Assembly: GCA_016929335.1 (NCBI GenBank)
Contig: JAFGIY010000258.1
Coordinates: 62,001-126,000, forward strand
DNA length: 64,000 nt
Direction: 5' to 3'
Source of the DNA: Acidobacteriota bacterium
GTDB taxonomy: Bacteria; Acidobacteriota; UBA6911
Shown: in pieces, positions 23,460-31,893 of the stretch
Numbering within the stretch: the stretch's first letter is position 1
Layout: the number at the start of each line of letters is the position of its first letter
Translations under genes and position numbers: made by a program
The notes under the pieces: model-generated
The model's input: the letters and a program-made list of their open reading frames with translations, nothing else
Told to the model about the DNA's origin: nothing
Databases searched by the model: none

Positions 23460-24453
23460 AATCAATGTACTGATTACTGCCGCAAGCCGGCGTGTGCCCC
23501 TGATACAGTCGTTTGCAAATGCACTGAGACGCCTGGGATTTAAGGGAAATGTCATTACAACGGACATGAACAATCTGAGTCCCGGACTCTACTTCGGCGC
23601 AAAGCATTACATTGTGCCGCTGACCACGGATCCGCATTACATTCCCATCATCAAATCCATCTGTTTCAGAGAACGGATTCATCTGCTGATTCCCACGATT
23701 GATGATGAGTTGCCGCTTTTCGGACGGCACACGAATGATTTTCAAGCCATGGGAATCAAGGTAGCGGTATCCGGTGAGCATACCGGCCTTATCTGCAACG
23801 ACAAATATTCCACAGCAAAGTTTCTGTTGGATAAGGACATACCATTTGCGAAGACATGGCTGCCGGCGGAATTGGATCTTCAAAAGCTTAAGTATCCACT
23901 GTTCTTAAAGCCAAGAACAGGGAGAGGAAGCGTAGGAGCTTTCACGATAAGCAATGAACGCGAGATGCGTTTCTTCCTGGAATACGTGCCCGATCCCATA
24001 GTGCAGGAATTTCTCTGCGGCAGAGAATTTACCATTGATGTGCTCTCCGATTTCCGTGGAAGAGTTATCAGCGTTGTTCCAAGAGAGCGCATGGTCGTCC
24101 GCTCCGGTGTTACAGACCGTGGAAAAACATTGAATCACCCGGGAATGATCCGTCTGGCCATCCGCACCGCAGAAGCTCTGGATATTAGAGGCCCTGCCAA
24201 TATTCAGGTCAAACTGCAGGATGAAAATGCGACGATCTTCGAGGTAAATCCGCGCTTTTCGGGAGGCATTCCTCTCACGATTGCTGCGGGCGCTGATTTT
24301 CCTGCATGGCTTATTGAGATGTGCTGCGGACGGACTGTCCGTCCAAGCATCGGCAAATTCACCGACGGACTCATCATGGCATGTTATGAGGCGGCAATCT
24401 TTTTGCCTGACGATGCCGCAAGGGAACTGGGCGCTGAAGTCGCGCAACTATAG
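23452..24453 (+). CDS. ATP-grasp enzyme (carbamoyl-phosphate-synthase-like)
   Basis: 333 residues from ATG 23452, preceded by AAGAGGCGCC. The N-terminal Rossmann-like domain (INVLITAASRRVPLIQSF) is followed by an ATP-grasp fold: KPRTGRGSVGAFTI (phosphate loop), VQEFLCGREFTIDVL and IFEVNPRFSGGIPLTIAAGA (Mg-binding E and N). ATP-grasp enzymes ligate a carboxylate to an amine, thiol or hydroxyl via an acyl phosphate. Similar genes occur in polysaccharide loci, possibly adding an amino acid or carbamoyl group to a sugar. The substrate is unknown. Confidence 0.82.
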   Translation: MREINVLITAASRRVPLIQSFANALRRLGFKGNVITTDMNNLSPGLYFGAKHYIVPLTTDPHYIPIIKSICFRERIHLLIPTIDDELPLFGRHTNDFQAMGIKVAVSGEHTGLICNDKYSTAKFLLDKDIPFAKTWLPAELDLQKLKYPLFLKPRTGRGSVGAFTISNEREMRFFLEYVPDPIVQEFLCGREFTIDVLSDFRGRVISVVPRERMVVRSGVTDRGKTLNHPGMIRLAIRTAEALDIRGPANIQVKLQDENATIFEVNPRFSGGIPLTIAAGADFPAWLIEMCCGRTVRPSIGKFTDGLIMACYEAAIFLPDDAARELGAEVAQL

Positions 24454-24545
24454 CTTTTACGGAACAGAATTGTGGAATTAAATCCCCACAACAAAAATGG
24501 AAAGAATCCTCCGGGCACCTTTGGTGCGGATTGATCAGACGGGAT

Positions 24546-25259
24546 ATGAAAACAATAATTTTAGCCGGCGGCAAAGGAACGCGTTTAGCTCCCTATACTA
24601 CTATTTTTCCTAAGCCTCTGGTTCCGATCGGCGATAGGCCAATTCTGGAAATAATTATTCGGCAGCTTGTGCGTCAGGGACTGGGCGACATCCTCTTGTC
24701 TGTAGGTCATCTGGGAGAACTGATCGAGGCGTATTTCCAGAACGGCCATCGGAATATTCCCGGATTGACGCTTGAATATTTCAGAGAAAAGCAGCCTTTG
24801 GGAACTGCCGGTTCTCTGGCGATGATATCCGGTCTTGATGAGACTTTCCTAGCTATGAACGGAGATATTCTTACAACCCTCGATTACCAGGCGCTCATAA
24901 AACACCATCGGGAGAAACGGGCTGCACTGACTATCGCGATGCATGAGAAGGATGTGAAGGTCGATCTCGGGGTGCTGGAAACAAGCGAGCGCGGAGAGCT
25001 GACCGGCTATCGTGAGAAACCGCTTTACAGGTTCTCGGTAAGCATGGGCATCTATGTGTATGAGCCTCATGTGTTGGGCTACATGCCCAAAGGGCAATAT
25101 ATGGATTTCCCGGATCTGGTGAAGCTTCTGCTGAACAAAGGCGAAAGAATTGTTGGATATCCATCCCAGGATTACTGGCTTGATATAGGCCGACGAGAAG
25201 ATTATGAGCTTGCCCAACTGGAGTTTAACTCCAGAGCCAAAGATTTCCAGGTCGCCTGA
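24546..25259 (+). CDS. Sugar-1-phosphate nucleotidyltransferase
   Basis: 237 residues from ATG 24546. MKTIILAGGKGTRLAPYTTI with FPKPLVPIGDRPI is the canonical nucleotidyl-transfer loop, and FLAMNGDILTTLDY and YWLDIGRREDYELAQLEF complete the NTP-transferase pattern. There is no C-terminal left-handed beta helix. In the GDP-legionaminate pathway the comparable enzyme (PtmE) makes GDP-glucosamine; here nucleotide and sugar cannot be told from sequence. Its stop overlaps the next gene. Confidence 0.87.
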   Translation: MKTIILAGGKGTRLAPYTTIFPKPLVPIGDRPILEIIIRQLVRQGLGDILLSVGHLGELIEAYFQNGHRNIPGLTLEYFREKQPLGTAGSLAMISGLDETFLAMNGDILTTLDYQALIKHHREKRAALTIAMHEKDVKVDLGVLETSERGELTGYREKPLYRFSVSMGIYVYEPHVLGYMPKGQYMDFPDLVKLLLNKGERIVGYPSQDYWLDIGRREDYELAQLEFNSRAKDFQVA

Positions 25260-26406
25260 ATGGCGTGTGCCGCTGTCTGAACTCAGTTACACAGAGGTTG
25301 AAGTCGAAAGTGTGACCAGGGTTCTTCGCTCCGGCTGGTGGACGTGTGGTCCCGAAACGGAAGCCCTGGAACGGGAGTTTGAGCGCCATTTTGGATTTTG
25401 TCATGCCGTGGCTGTTTCCAGCGGAACAGCGGCCCTCCATCTCGCCTTTTTAGCTCTGGGCTTGTCGCACCGTGAAGAGGTTGTTACTCCTTCACTCAAT
25501 TTTGTTGCAGCCGCGAACACAATTCTTCATGCCGGAGCTGTTCCACGCTTTGCCGATGTTGATTCCATCGGATCTCCGGTTGTTTCGGCCGCAACACTGG
25601 AGCGAGCCCTTACGCCGAAAACGCGCGGTTTGTGCATTATGCATTATGGCGGGTATCCATGTGATATGAGACCCATTGTTGATCTGGCTCGCCGGCGCCG
25701 CTTATGGCTTGTAGAAGATGCCGCCCATGCTCCTGGCGCCATATTGGAAGGAATTTCCTGTGGAAGGTGGGGCGACATCGCATGTTTCAGTTTTTTTGGA
25801 AACAAAAACCTTACCTGCGCCGAAGGCGGAATGATAGCGACGGAGAGCGATGATCTGGCCAAAAGGCTCAGGCTCCTGCGGTCGCATGGCATGAACTCTC
25901 TGACGTGGGACAGATTCCGCGGACATTCATTCTCTTATGACGTAACGACTCCCGGTTTCAACTACCGTATGGATGACCTGCGTGCGGCACTGCTTCGAGT
26001 CCAGCTCCGATCTTTGGAAAAATGGAATCATCTGCGTGAAGAACGCGTGCAATGGTATCGGCAGCTTCTTAGCGCTGATTCGCGATGGATTATCCCGTTC
26101 GAGAATCATGCGGGTAAATCTTCGTACCATCTGTTCACAATAGTCCTGGATGAGAGGGTATCCCGGAACGATGTCATGCATTCCCTTAGGTCGAAAGGAA
26201 TTCAAACCAGTATCCATTATCCGCCCATCCACCAATTTTCATGTTATCGCGCCCTTTCGCTCAATCATAGCGGTCTGAAATGTACTGAGGATTTGGGCAG
26301 GCGCATTCTTACTCTGCCGCTCTATCCGAATATGACATTTGAACAGGTGGAGATGGTTTGCGAATCCTTGCGTGACGCAATTGGGAAGGGGACGGGAAAT
26401 GTCTAG
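25204..26406 (+). CDS. DegT/DnrJ/EryC1-type sugar aminotransferase
   Basis: 400 residues. The PLP fold features are VAVSSGTAALHLAFLALG, EVVTPSLNFVAAANTILHAG, VEDAAHAPGA and the Schiff-base lysine in FSFFGNKNLTCAEGGMI. The C-terminal PRIY-like segment (SIHYPPIHQFSCYR) is conserved. In nonulosonate synthesis this type aminates the 4-keto sugar (PseC/LegC). The ATG at 25204 overlaps the preceding gene by 56 bases; a GTG at 25267 nearer the conserved core is the alternative. It overlaps the next gene by 8 bases. Confidence 0.88.
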   Translation: MSLPNWSLTPEPKISRSPEWRVPLSELSYTEVEVESVTRVLRSGWWTCGPETEALEREFERHFGFCHAVAVSSGTAALHLAFLALGLSHREEVVTPSLNFVAAANTILHAGAVPRFADVDSIGSPVVSAATLERALTPKTRGLCIMHYGGYPCDMRPIVDLARRRRLWLVEDAAHAPGAILEGISCGRWGDIACFSFFGNKNLTCAEGGMIATESDDLAKRLRLLRSHGMNSLTWDRFRGHSFSYDVTTPGFNYRMDDLRAALLRVQLRSLEKWNHLREERVQWYRQLLSADSRWIIPFENHAGKSSYHLFTIVLDERVSRNDVMHSLRSKGIQTSIHYPPIHQFSCYRALSLNHSGLKCTEDLGRRILTLPLYPNMTFEQVEMVCESLRDAIGKGTGNV

Positions 26407-27163
26407 TGGTGAGGCGGGAATTTCAAAGCCAGATCATAAAGGCAGCATTCCCTCCCGATCTGTAATGGCGTTTTTGCAGGCGCGAATGGGGAGTTCGAGA
26501 CTTCCGGGCAAGGTACTGATGCCGATCCGGGGATACACGGTTCTTGAACGGGCAATCGGTCGCTTGCGCGCCGCGCCCGTCGTGGATAATGTGGCGGTAC
26601 TTACTACCCGGCTCCGCGAAGATGATGCAATTGTTGAAGAAGCATACAGGCTTGGCGTCGTTGTTTATCGCGGGTCGGAATCGGATGTGCTTGCCCGTTT
26701 TTATGAAGCTTCCCGGGAATTTCAACCGGAGGTCATCATTCGTGCCACAGCGGACAATCCACTGATTGAAATCGGCTCTATTGACAGGATTGTCAAGGCA
26801 TTACGCGAAGAAAACCTTGACTATTGCATGGAGAGGAACCTTCCGTACGGAGCTGCGACGGAGGCGATAACCGTCGGGGCTTTGGCAAAAGTCCATCGAC
26901 TTGCACAGGAGGTCCCTCACAGGGAACATGTAACGCTTTACATCAAAGAACATCCGGAATGCTTCTGCACTTCGCTTCCGGCTGCTCCGGAGGCTTTCCG
27001 ATACCCGCAGATTCGCCTGACGATAGACACGCCTGAAGACTTCATTTTTATGGATCAACTGATCCGGCGGATGCCGGAAACACGGCATCCTCTCCCTCTG
27101 AGCGATTATTTGCCTTTTTGTTTGAAGAACTTGCACGAAGGAGAATGTAAGGCATTGGCCTGA
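26399..27163 (+). CDS. SpsF/NeuA-like cytidylyltransferase
   Basis: 254 residues from ATG 26399 with GGGGACGGGAA upstream. MAFLQARMGSSRLPGKVLMP is the SpsF-type nucleotide-binding loop, and IRATADNPLIEIGSIDRIV and IRLTIDTPEDF carry the conserved aspartates. Related enzymes activate nonulosonic acids as CMP derivatives (PseF/LegF/NeuA); SpsF homologues are common in flagellin glycan loci. As last sugar gene it would supply the CMP-activated donor for Maf. The stop is 45 bases from flbD. Confidence 0.82.
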   Translation: MSSGEAGISKPDHKGSIPSRSVMAFLQARMGSSRLPGKVLMPIRGYTVLERAIGRLRAAPVVDNVAVLTTRLREDDAIVEEAYRLGVVVYRGSESDVLARFYEASREFQPEVIIRATADNPLIEIGSIDRIVKALREENLDYCMERNLPYGAATEAITVGALAKVHRLAQEVPHREHVTLYIKEHPECFCTSLPAAPEAFRYPQIRLTIDTPEDFIFMDQLIRRMPETRHPLPLSDYLPFCLKNLHEGECKALA

Positions 27164-27175
27164 ATTTGACGATAT
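27148..27175 (+). promoter_or_regulatory. sigma28-like promoter for flbD-motA-motB
   Basis: TAAG (27148-27151), 16 bases, GACGATAT (27168-27175), the same spacing as at flgM. The -35 lies inside the last codons of the upstream cytidylyltransferase. It is 33 bases before the flbD start. Confidence 0.6.
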
Positions 27176-27207
27176 ATCGCTTGGGCCTTTTTTGTCCTGG
27201 AGAAGGA

Positions 27208-27429
27208 ATGATAGTACTCACGAAAATCAATAAAGCCCAGATCGCGGTGAATTCCGATCTCATTCAGTACATTGAGGAGACTCCGGACACCGTCATCACT
27301 ATGACAAACAACGATAAAGTCGTAGTGCATGAAAGCATGTCGGACATCATCCAGAAGGTGGTTCATTACCGACGCCTTATTAATCATCTTATAGAAGCAG
27401 AGTATGAGCGACAACGCGGCAAAGACTAA
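27208..27429 (+). CDS. flbD: FlbD (SwrD) family flagellar protein
   Basis: 73 residues from ATG 27208, with GGAGAAGGA upstream; a longer frame to 27166 has no site. MIVLTKINKAQIAVNSDLIQ followed by YIEETPDTVITMTNNDKVVV and HESMSDIIQKV is the full FlbD pattern. In Bacillus the homologue SwrD increases flagellar motor power, and the gene is typically beside motA. It overlaps motA by 26 bases, so the trio is co-translated. Confidence 0.92.
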   Translation: MIVLTKINKAQIAVNSDLIQYIEETPDTVITMTNNDKVVVHESMSDIIQKVVHYRRLINHLIEAEYERQRGKD

Positions 27430-28237
27430 AAATTCCTCGCTGGATACAGCCTCCGTAATAGGCTTGACGCTGGCTATGATTGCCATTCTCGGTGGACAGG
27501 CACTGGAGGGAGGAAATGTCGGTTCCATCCTTCAGGCAACGGCGGCTTTGATTGTGTTTGGAGGAACGTTCGGTGCGTGCCTGCTCCAGTTTCCTCTTTC
27601 AGTAGCCGTGAGGAGTTTCAAATCGGTGGTGAAGGTCTTCCAGGAGCCGAAGACCAACAACAGAGAAGTCATCCACGAGATTATTCGCCTGGCAAATAAG
27701 GCGAGGAAAGAGGGAGTCATTTCTCTGGAAGCGGATGCCCAAAAAGTATCCGATCCGTTTCTCAAAAAAGCTCTGACTATGGCAATGGATGGAGTGGAAC
27801 CCAAGGTGCTTCGCGATACGATGGAGCTTGAAATTGCCAACCTTGAGGACGAGGCGGATCAGCCAATCAAATTCTGGCATGCGGCGGGAGGCTATTCTCC
27901 GACCATAGGCATTTTGGGCGCTGTGCTCGGCTTGATCCATGTTATGGAGAATCTGGCGGATCCCAGCAAGCTGGGACAAGGTATCGCCGTAGCCTTTGTG
28001 GCAACTGTCTATGGCGTGGGCATGGCCAACCTGGTTTATCTGCCTATCGCCGGAAAGCTCAAACTCAAATCAAAAGCCCATCTGGTCGCCAAAGAAATCA
28101 TGCTGGTCGGTGTCATATCGATCCTTGAAGGCGAGAATCCTAGGCTTATTGAAGATAAACTCAAAAGCTATCTGAGCCGCAAAGAGCAGGAAGAACAGCC
28201 CGATACGGGTGCAGCAGGACAAAAAAAGGCGGCTTAG
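27404..28237 (+). CDS. motA: Flagellar motor stator protein MotA
   Basis: 277 residues with four membrane helices (about 18-38, 44-62, 155-178 and 188-208) and the large cytoplasmic loop between helices 2 and 3. EGGNVGSILQATAALIVFGG, GGYSPTIGILGAVLGLIHVM and VAFVATVYGVGMANLVYLP are conserved MotA/PomA segments. It forms the proton or sodium channel with MotB. The tail of about 20 residues is Gln/Glu-rich. motB starts 13 bases downstream. Confidence 0.95.
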   Translation: MSDNAAKTKNSSLDTASVIGLTLAMIAILGGQALEGGNVGSILQATAALIVFGGTFGACLLQFPLSVAVRSFKSVVKVFQEPKTNNREVIHEIIRLANKARKEGVISLEADAQKVSDPFLKKALTMAMDGVEPKVLRDTMELEIANLEDEADQPIKFWHAAGGYSPTIGILGAVLGLIHVMENLADPSKLGQGIAVAFVATVYGVGMANLVYLPIAGKLKLKSKAHLVAKEIMLVGVISILEGENPRLIEDKLKSYLSRKEQEEQPDTGAAGQKKAA

Positions 28238-28250
28238 AAGGCTGAAGGCT

Positions 28251-29093
28251 ATGATAAGCAGAAAAAGAGCACAGCAACAAGAGGAAGAAAGCAGCACAGA
28301 ACGCTGGCTGGTCTCCTACGCCGACTTTATCACGCTCCTCTTCGCTTTTTTCACGACTCTATATGCCATCTCAACTGTCGACGCCCAGAAGGCGGGCAAA
28401 TTGATTACATCGATGCGGGCATCTTTCGACAGCGCCATTTTCGATTCAGGCAGCACCACCCTGACGGTCAGCCAGGGCCCCGGAGGCATTTCCTCCAGCT
28501 CGCGGGAAATCCTCCAAAGCCTCGCGCCATCGAATGGCATTGACGCAACTCAGATTAATTTTAAGGGGATGGCCGGGACGAAATTCGCCAACACAACGAG
28601 GGGAGTGTTGAGCGGAGAAAAAGCTATGGGACGTCTCAAGAGAAATGTTGAGTCTCTTCTGGGCGCCGACATTTTGAAAGGACTTGTCCGGCTTCATATC
28701 GAACCCCGGGGTTTGGTGATTAGCCTGAGCGAGACGGGGATGTATGATTCCGGTTCGGATCAAATCAAGCCGGCAGGGAAGCAAATGCTGGATACTATCG
28801 CGACAACGCTGGTTTCCCTGGGCAATTATATCCGTGTGGAAGGACATACGGATAACGTGCCGATTCACAATGAGCGCTTTCCCTCAAATTGGGAACTGTC
28901 AACGGCAAGAGCCACAGGAGTGATCTCTTACCTGATCGTAAAATTCGGTTTGTTTCCGGAGTCGCTGTCTGCCGCAGGCTATGCCGAATATCGCCCCACC
29001 GCATCCAATGATACCGAAGAAGGCAAAGCCCGCAACCGCCGGGTGGATATAATTGTGCTGAATCCCGCCGCCGCCGCCGTAGAACCCCGATAA
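28251..29093 (+). CDS. motB: Flagellar motor stator protein MotB
   Basis: 280 residues from ATG 28251. The ion-binding Asp25 lies in WLVSYADFITLLFAFF, the single membrane helix. Residues about 155-275 are an OmpA-like peptidoglycan-binding domain with EGHTDNVPIHNERFPSNWEL and GYAEYRPTASNDTEEGKARN plus NRRVDIIV. It anchors the stator to the wall. A longer frame starting at 28209 overlaps motA and lacks support. The gene ends at a run of ACGAATT heptamers. Confidence 0.94.
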   Translation: MISRKRAQQQEEESSTERWLVSYADFITLLFAFFTTLYAISTVDAQKAGKLITSMRASFDSAIFDSGSTTLTVSQGPGGISSSSREILQSLAPSNGIDATQINFKGMAGTKFANTTRGVLSGEKAMGRLKRNVESLLGADILKGLVRLHIEPRGLVISLSETGMYDSGSDQIKPAGKQMLDTIATTLVSLGNYIRVEGHTDNVPIHNERFPSNWELSTARATGVISYLIVKFGLFPESLSAAGYAEYRPTASNDTEEGKARNRRVDIIVLNPAAAAVEPR

Positions 29094-29096
29094 AAA

Positions 29097-29174
29097 TAAT
29101 TACGAATTACGAATTACGAATTGAAACATACCGTATGCATCAATTCGTCATTCGTAATTCGTTATTCGTAATTA
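29097..29174. repeat. Inverted array of ACGAATT heptamers
   Basis: Left arm 29097-29124 holds three head-to-tail ACGAATT units. Right arm 29140-29174, in reverse complement, holds four units (ACGAATA, ACGAATT, ACGAATG, ACGAATT). Both arms begin ATAATT at the outer end, so they can pair over most of their length around a 15-base loop. It lies between convergent motB and the acetyltransferase. It is A/T-rich and so not a typical terminator. Confidence 0.7.
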
Positions 29175-29176
29175 TG

Positions 29177-30115
29177 TTAGCGTTGCCAGACGTAGGCGCC
29201 GAATTGTTTGCGCATGCGGAAGCCCAATCGTTGATACCAGTCATAAGCCCGGCGATTTTTTTCGGTTACAGTCAGGCTGAGTGTTCGGAAGCCCAGAGAT
29301 TTGAGCTGGGCGAAAGAGCGATTCATAAAAACGTTGCCCAGCCGTTTGCCCTGATGGGATGGATGAACCGCAATCTGCGGGACGATGGCGGCACCGTCCG
29401 ATATGCGGCAACAGATCATGAATCCGCAAGGAACTCCCTGCCAATCCAGCGCAATAAAGGACGTTTCAGGCATAAAAACTCCACAACCGGGATTTTCAAC
29501 CAGACTTCGCAAATAGCCTATGCAACCTGTCTGGGTGCGGTAATCTTCGCAGATTTCCGCATCGGGCTGATCCTGATAGCTGAGAAACGTCATTTCGGCG
29601 ACACGTTCGAGATAGGCGGAATCCCATGGGATGATTTTCACGGAAGAATGCAATTCCACTTTATTCCTGTGATTGCTCAGGTCCAGTTCAAGGTAATGGC
29701 GCGCAAAATGGCCGAATCCGTGGCGGATGAACGCAGGCGTGAGATTCAGGTCATTAAAGGGCATTATCTGCGCTTCCACGCGCTTAATGCTCTGCGATTC
29801 CTTAAGACAGGCAACTGTGAGAGAAAGAAGCTCATCGACCACTTCCTGGGAATGAGACGTTTTTGAGGCGTAGAGTGCTCCAATTATGCCTTTTGACTGA
29901 TTGACCAGGAAATAGGTATAGCCGATGGGGGAGCTTTCAGAAATCGCGACATAGCCGGGCAAAAGCTTCTGTTTGATGAAAGAAACGAGTATCTGACGTA
30001 TCGGAAAGTAATCCCAGTCCAGATCGGACATCCACTCGCTTTCTTCCTCTTCCATAAGAGGTTGAAGCAGTGTGTCATCGAGATAGCTTATTGGAAGGTA
30101 TTTGAGGGAGGACAT
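29177..30115 (-). CDS. GNAT-family acetyltransferase
   Basis: 312 residues from ATG 30115; a TTG at 30130 is possible. The C-terminal domain (about residues 205-305) has the acetyl-CoA motif VPQIAVHPSHQGKRLGNVFM and the closing LSLTVTEKNRRAYDWYQRLG. The N-terminal 190 residues look like a second, degenerate GNAT domain, with FIRHGFGHFARHYLELDL. The substrate is unknown; the nonulosonate pathway needs an N-acetyltransferase not seen elsewhere, but the context (beside an HD-GYP regulator) does not point there. It overlaps the upstream HD-GYP gene by 28 bases. Confidence 0.82.
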   Translation of the reverse strand: MSSLKYLPISYLDDTLLQPLMEEEESEWMSDLDWDYFPIRQILVSFIKQKLLPGYVAISESSPIGYTYFLVNQSKGIIGALYASKTSHSQEVVDELLSLTVACLKESQSIKRVEAQIMPFNDLNLTPAFIRHGFGHFARHYLELDLSNHRNKVELHSSVKIIPWDSAYLERVAEMTFLSYQDQPDAEICEDYRTQTGCIGYLRSLVENPGCGVFMPETSFIALDWQGVPCGFMICCRISDGAAIVPQIAVHPSHQGKRLGNVFMNRSFAQLKSLGFRTLSLTVTEKNRRAYDWYQRLGFRMRKQFGAYVWQR

Positions 30116-31206
30116 AGTGCGTTGAAACAATCCTGGGCTTTGTGCAGCTTGTTTACAGAATCATGAATGGCGATCCACGATTCTGTGGGAATGCTTAGAA
30201 ATGCACTCACCACGCGGGGATCGAACTGTGTGCCGGAACAAGCTCTGATTTCCTCCAGTGCCACGTCAAAGGACATTGCTTTTCGATAGGGACGATCACT
30301 GGTCATGGCATCCAGCGTATCGACAACGGCAAAAATTCTGGCGCCAAGGGGGATATCAAAGCCTGCCAGTCCGTTCGGATAACCTTTCCCATCCCAACGT
30401 TCCTGATGGCATAGCACGATTTCTGCCGCAGGAGAGAGGAATTCGATACTCTGAAGAATGTTATAACCGATTTGCGGATGCTTCTTCATTTCAATCCATT
30501 CTTCTTCGTTCAGCTTTGCCGGCTTGAGCAGGATGGAGTCCTGGACTCCTATTTTCCCTACGTCATGAAGCAATGCCCCTCGTCCCACCTGAATCAGATC
30601 ATCGTGCTTCAGGCCGAGATTCTGGGACAGGGCAAGAGTATACTCGCGCACCCTTTGGGAATGAGCATGTGTCTCATGCTCCCGTGCGTCGAGTGCCGTT
30701 ACCAATGCTTCCAGGGTAATCTTATAACTTTCCTCAACATCATATAAGGCTTCGTTCAACTCGAAGGTGCGTTCCCTTACCTGCCTTTCAAGTTCTTCCC
30801 TGTAAAACCGATTTTCCAGGAGAAGACGGCGCCGGTCTAGTGCACGGTCAACGGCGCGTCGAAGTGCAGTCAATTCAAACGGCTTTGTCAGGAAATCAAA
30901 GGCGCCCAGGCGAAGGGAGTCAATGGCTGTATTGATATCCATCAAACCCGTGATGATGATAAATGCCGTTTCGGGACATTGCTTTTTTGCCATGCGCAGA
31001 AATTCCACTCCAGACATTCCCGGCATCATTACATCGCTGATAATCAGAGAAAAACTCTGGTTTTTCATCTGTTCCAGAGCCTCCAAGGCACTGGATGAAG
31101 CAATGGCTTCTGAGCCTTCTTCTTCGAAATGTTTGAGCAGAACTGACCGTATATTGATTTCATCATCAACGATCAGTATTTTTTCTCCGGTGTGTTGCTG
31201 GATCAT
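30088..31206 (-). CDS. Response regulator with HD-GYP phosphodiesterase domain
   Basis: 372 residues. The receiver domain (1-120) has acidic DDE at 14-16, phospho-acceptor D58 and K108. A coiled-coil linker (about 125-165) leads to an HD-GYP domain with H182, H214-D215 in LLHDVGKIG, H267 and GYP at 275-277 in WDGKGYPNG. All expected metal ligands seem present, so it should degrade c-di-GMP under receiver control. c-di-GMP controls motility in many bacteria, which fits the location beside motAB and cheR. Confidence 0.92.
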   Translation of the reverse strand: MIQQHTGEKILIVDDEINIRSVLLKHFEEEGSEAIASSSALEALEQMKNQSFSLIISDVMMPGMSGVEFLRMAKKQCPETAFIIITGLMDINTAIDSLRLGAFDFLTKPFELTALRRAVDRALDRRRLLLENRFYREELERQVRERTFELNEALYDVEESYKITLEALVTALDAREHETHAHSQRVREYTLALSQNLGLKHDDLIQVGRGALLHDVGKIGVQDSILLKPAKLNEEEWIEMKKHPQIGYNILQSIEFLSPAAEIVLCHQERWDGKGYPNGLAGFDIPLGARIFAVVDTLDAMTSDRPYRKAMSFDVALEEIRACSGTQFDPRVVSAFLSIPTESWIAIHDSVNKLHKAQDCFNALCPPSNTFQ

Positions 31207-31220
31207 GTCTTTGCCAATGG

Positions 31221-31535
31221 CTATTGAGAAGCCAAAACTCGAGCCTGTTTGTCCGTGATCTCCTGAATAACCTGGTGATGTTGCGCATTCATGATTTGTT
31301 GCAGTTTCTGAAAATCATGGGATTCACGAACACCCGGAGGACACTCCGTTTTTTTGGATAGGAGAACCCGTCCGCGGCAAAAAACCTGAGTGCTTATTCG
31401 CGCTGCGGGCAGTTCGATGAACTCGGTCTGTATATGAAGCTGTTTGCCAAGAAAATCCAGATTGTCATTCAGCCCGACAACCGGCTTATTGAATACAGAG
31501 TTTTCGGATGTGCATTTCTCACTTCCCGGATTCAC
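31221..31535 (-). CDS. Small conserved-looking protein of unknown function
   Basis: 104 residues from GTG 31535, with AAAGGA six bases upstream; an ATG at 31559 is in frame but lacks a site. The core GLNDNLDFLGKQLHIQTEFI then ARISTQVFCRGRVLLSKKTE reads as a compact beta-rich domain, followed by a helix with MNAQHHQVIQEITDKQ. I do not recognise a named family. The gene is 14 bases upstream of the HD-GYP regulator, so the two are likely co-transcribed. Confidence 0.65.
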   Translation of the reverse strand: MNPGSEKCTSENSVFNKPVVGLNDNLDFLGKQLHIQTEFIELPAARISTQVFCRGRVLLSKKTECPPGVRESHDFQKLQQIMNAQHHQVIQEITDKQARVLASQ

Positions 31536-31577
31536 ATCATGTCCTTTCCATAGGCACACGTTTCATCATTTGAACTG

Positions 31578-31755
31578 GCCCGCTCTATTCATGAAGCTTC
31601 TGCTGCGGCGGCGGATCCGGGCATGTCTGCCGCGTTGCGCTCGGTCGGATTCCTCAATGCACTGCTGAGCATGCCTTCGGAAGCCTCCCGTCGCGCGCCT
31701 TGCAGCCACGCCCATCTGCACCGCCTCGCAACGAACCTTCATGAATAAAGCGGGC
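31578..31755. repeat. 178-bp element with terminal inverted repeats (family B, long copy)
   Basis: The ends GGCCCGCTCTATTCATGAAG and, in reverse complement, AGCCCGCTTTATTCATGAAG match at 18 of 20 positions. The interior has no gene. The left 30 bases (ATTCATGAAGCTTCTGCTGC...) and right 30 bases resemble the ends of the shorter element at 40201. It is a dispersed non-coding repeat, probably a MITE. Confidence 0.7.
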
Positions 31756-31893
31756 TAATACCTTTATCGACGAGTCCGAAACAGATCTTTATTTGCCGTA
31801 TCGAGCCTGCATAATGAAACGCATGCCTCTCAGGATTGTGCACAGGGCAAATATGCGGCCGCGTGCGTGGGAGAGAATCCGCACAGTAAGCCG
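31756..31893. other. Non-coding remainder of the gap downstream of cheR
   Basis: Together with the inverted-repeat element this fills the 358-base space between the cheR stop (31894) and the start of the small unknown gene (31535). No gene, promoter of good quality or terminator was recognised. Confidence 0.5.

Noticed and set aside
29097-29174. CRISPR-like array
   Set aside because: The units are only seven bases, contiguous and inverted, with no spacers or cas genes.
29135-29866. 243-codon open frame on the plus strand opposite the acetyltransferase
   Set aside because: The opposite strand encodes a clear GNAT domain; this frame has no motif and starts within the heptamer array.
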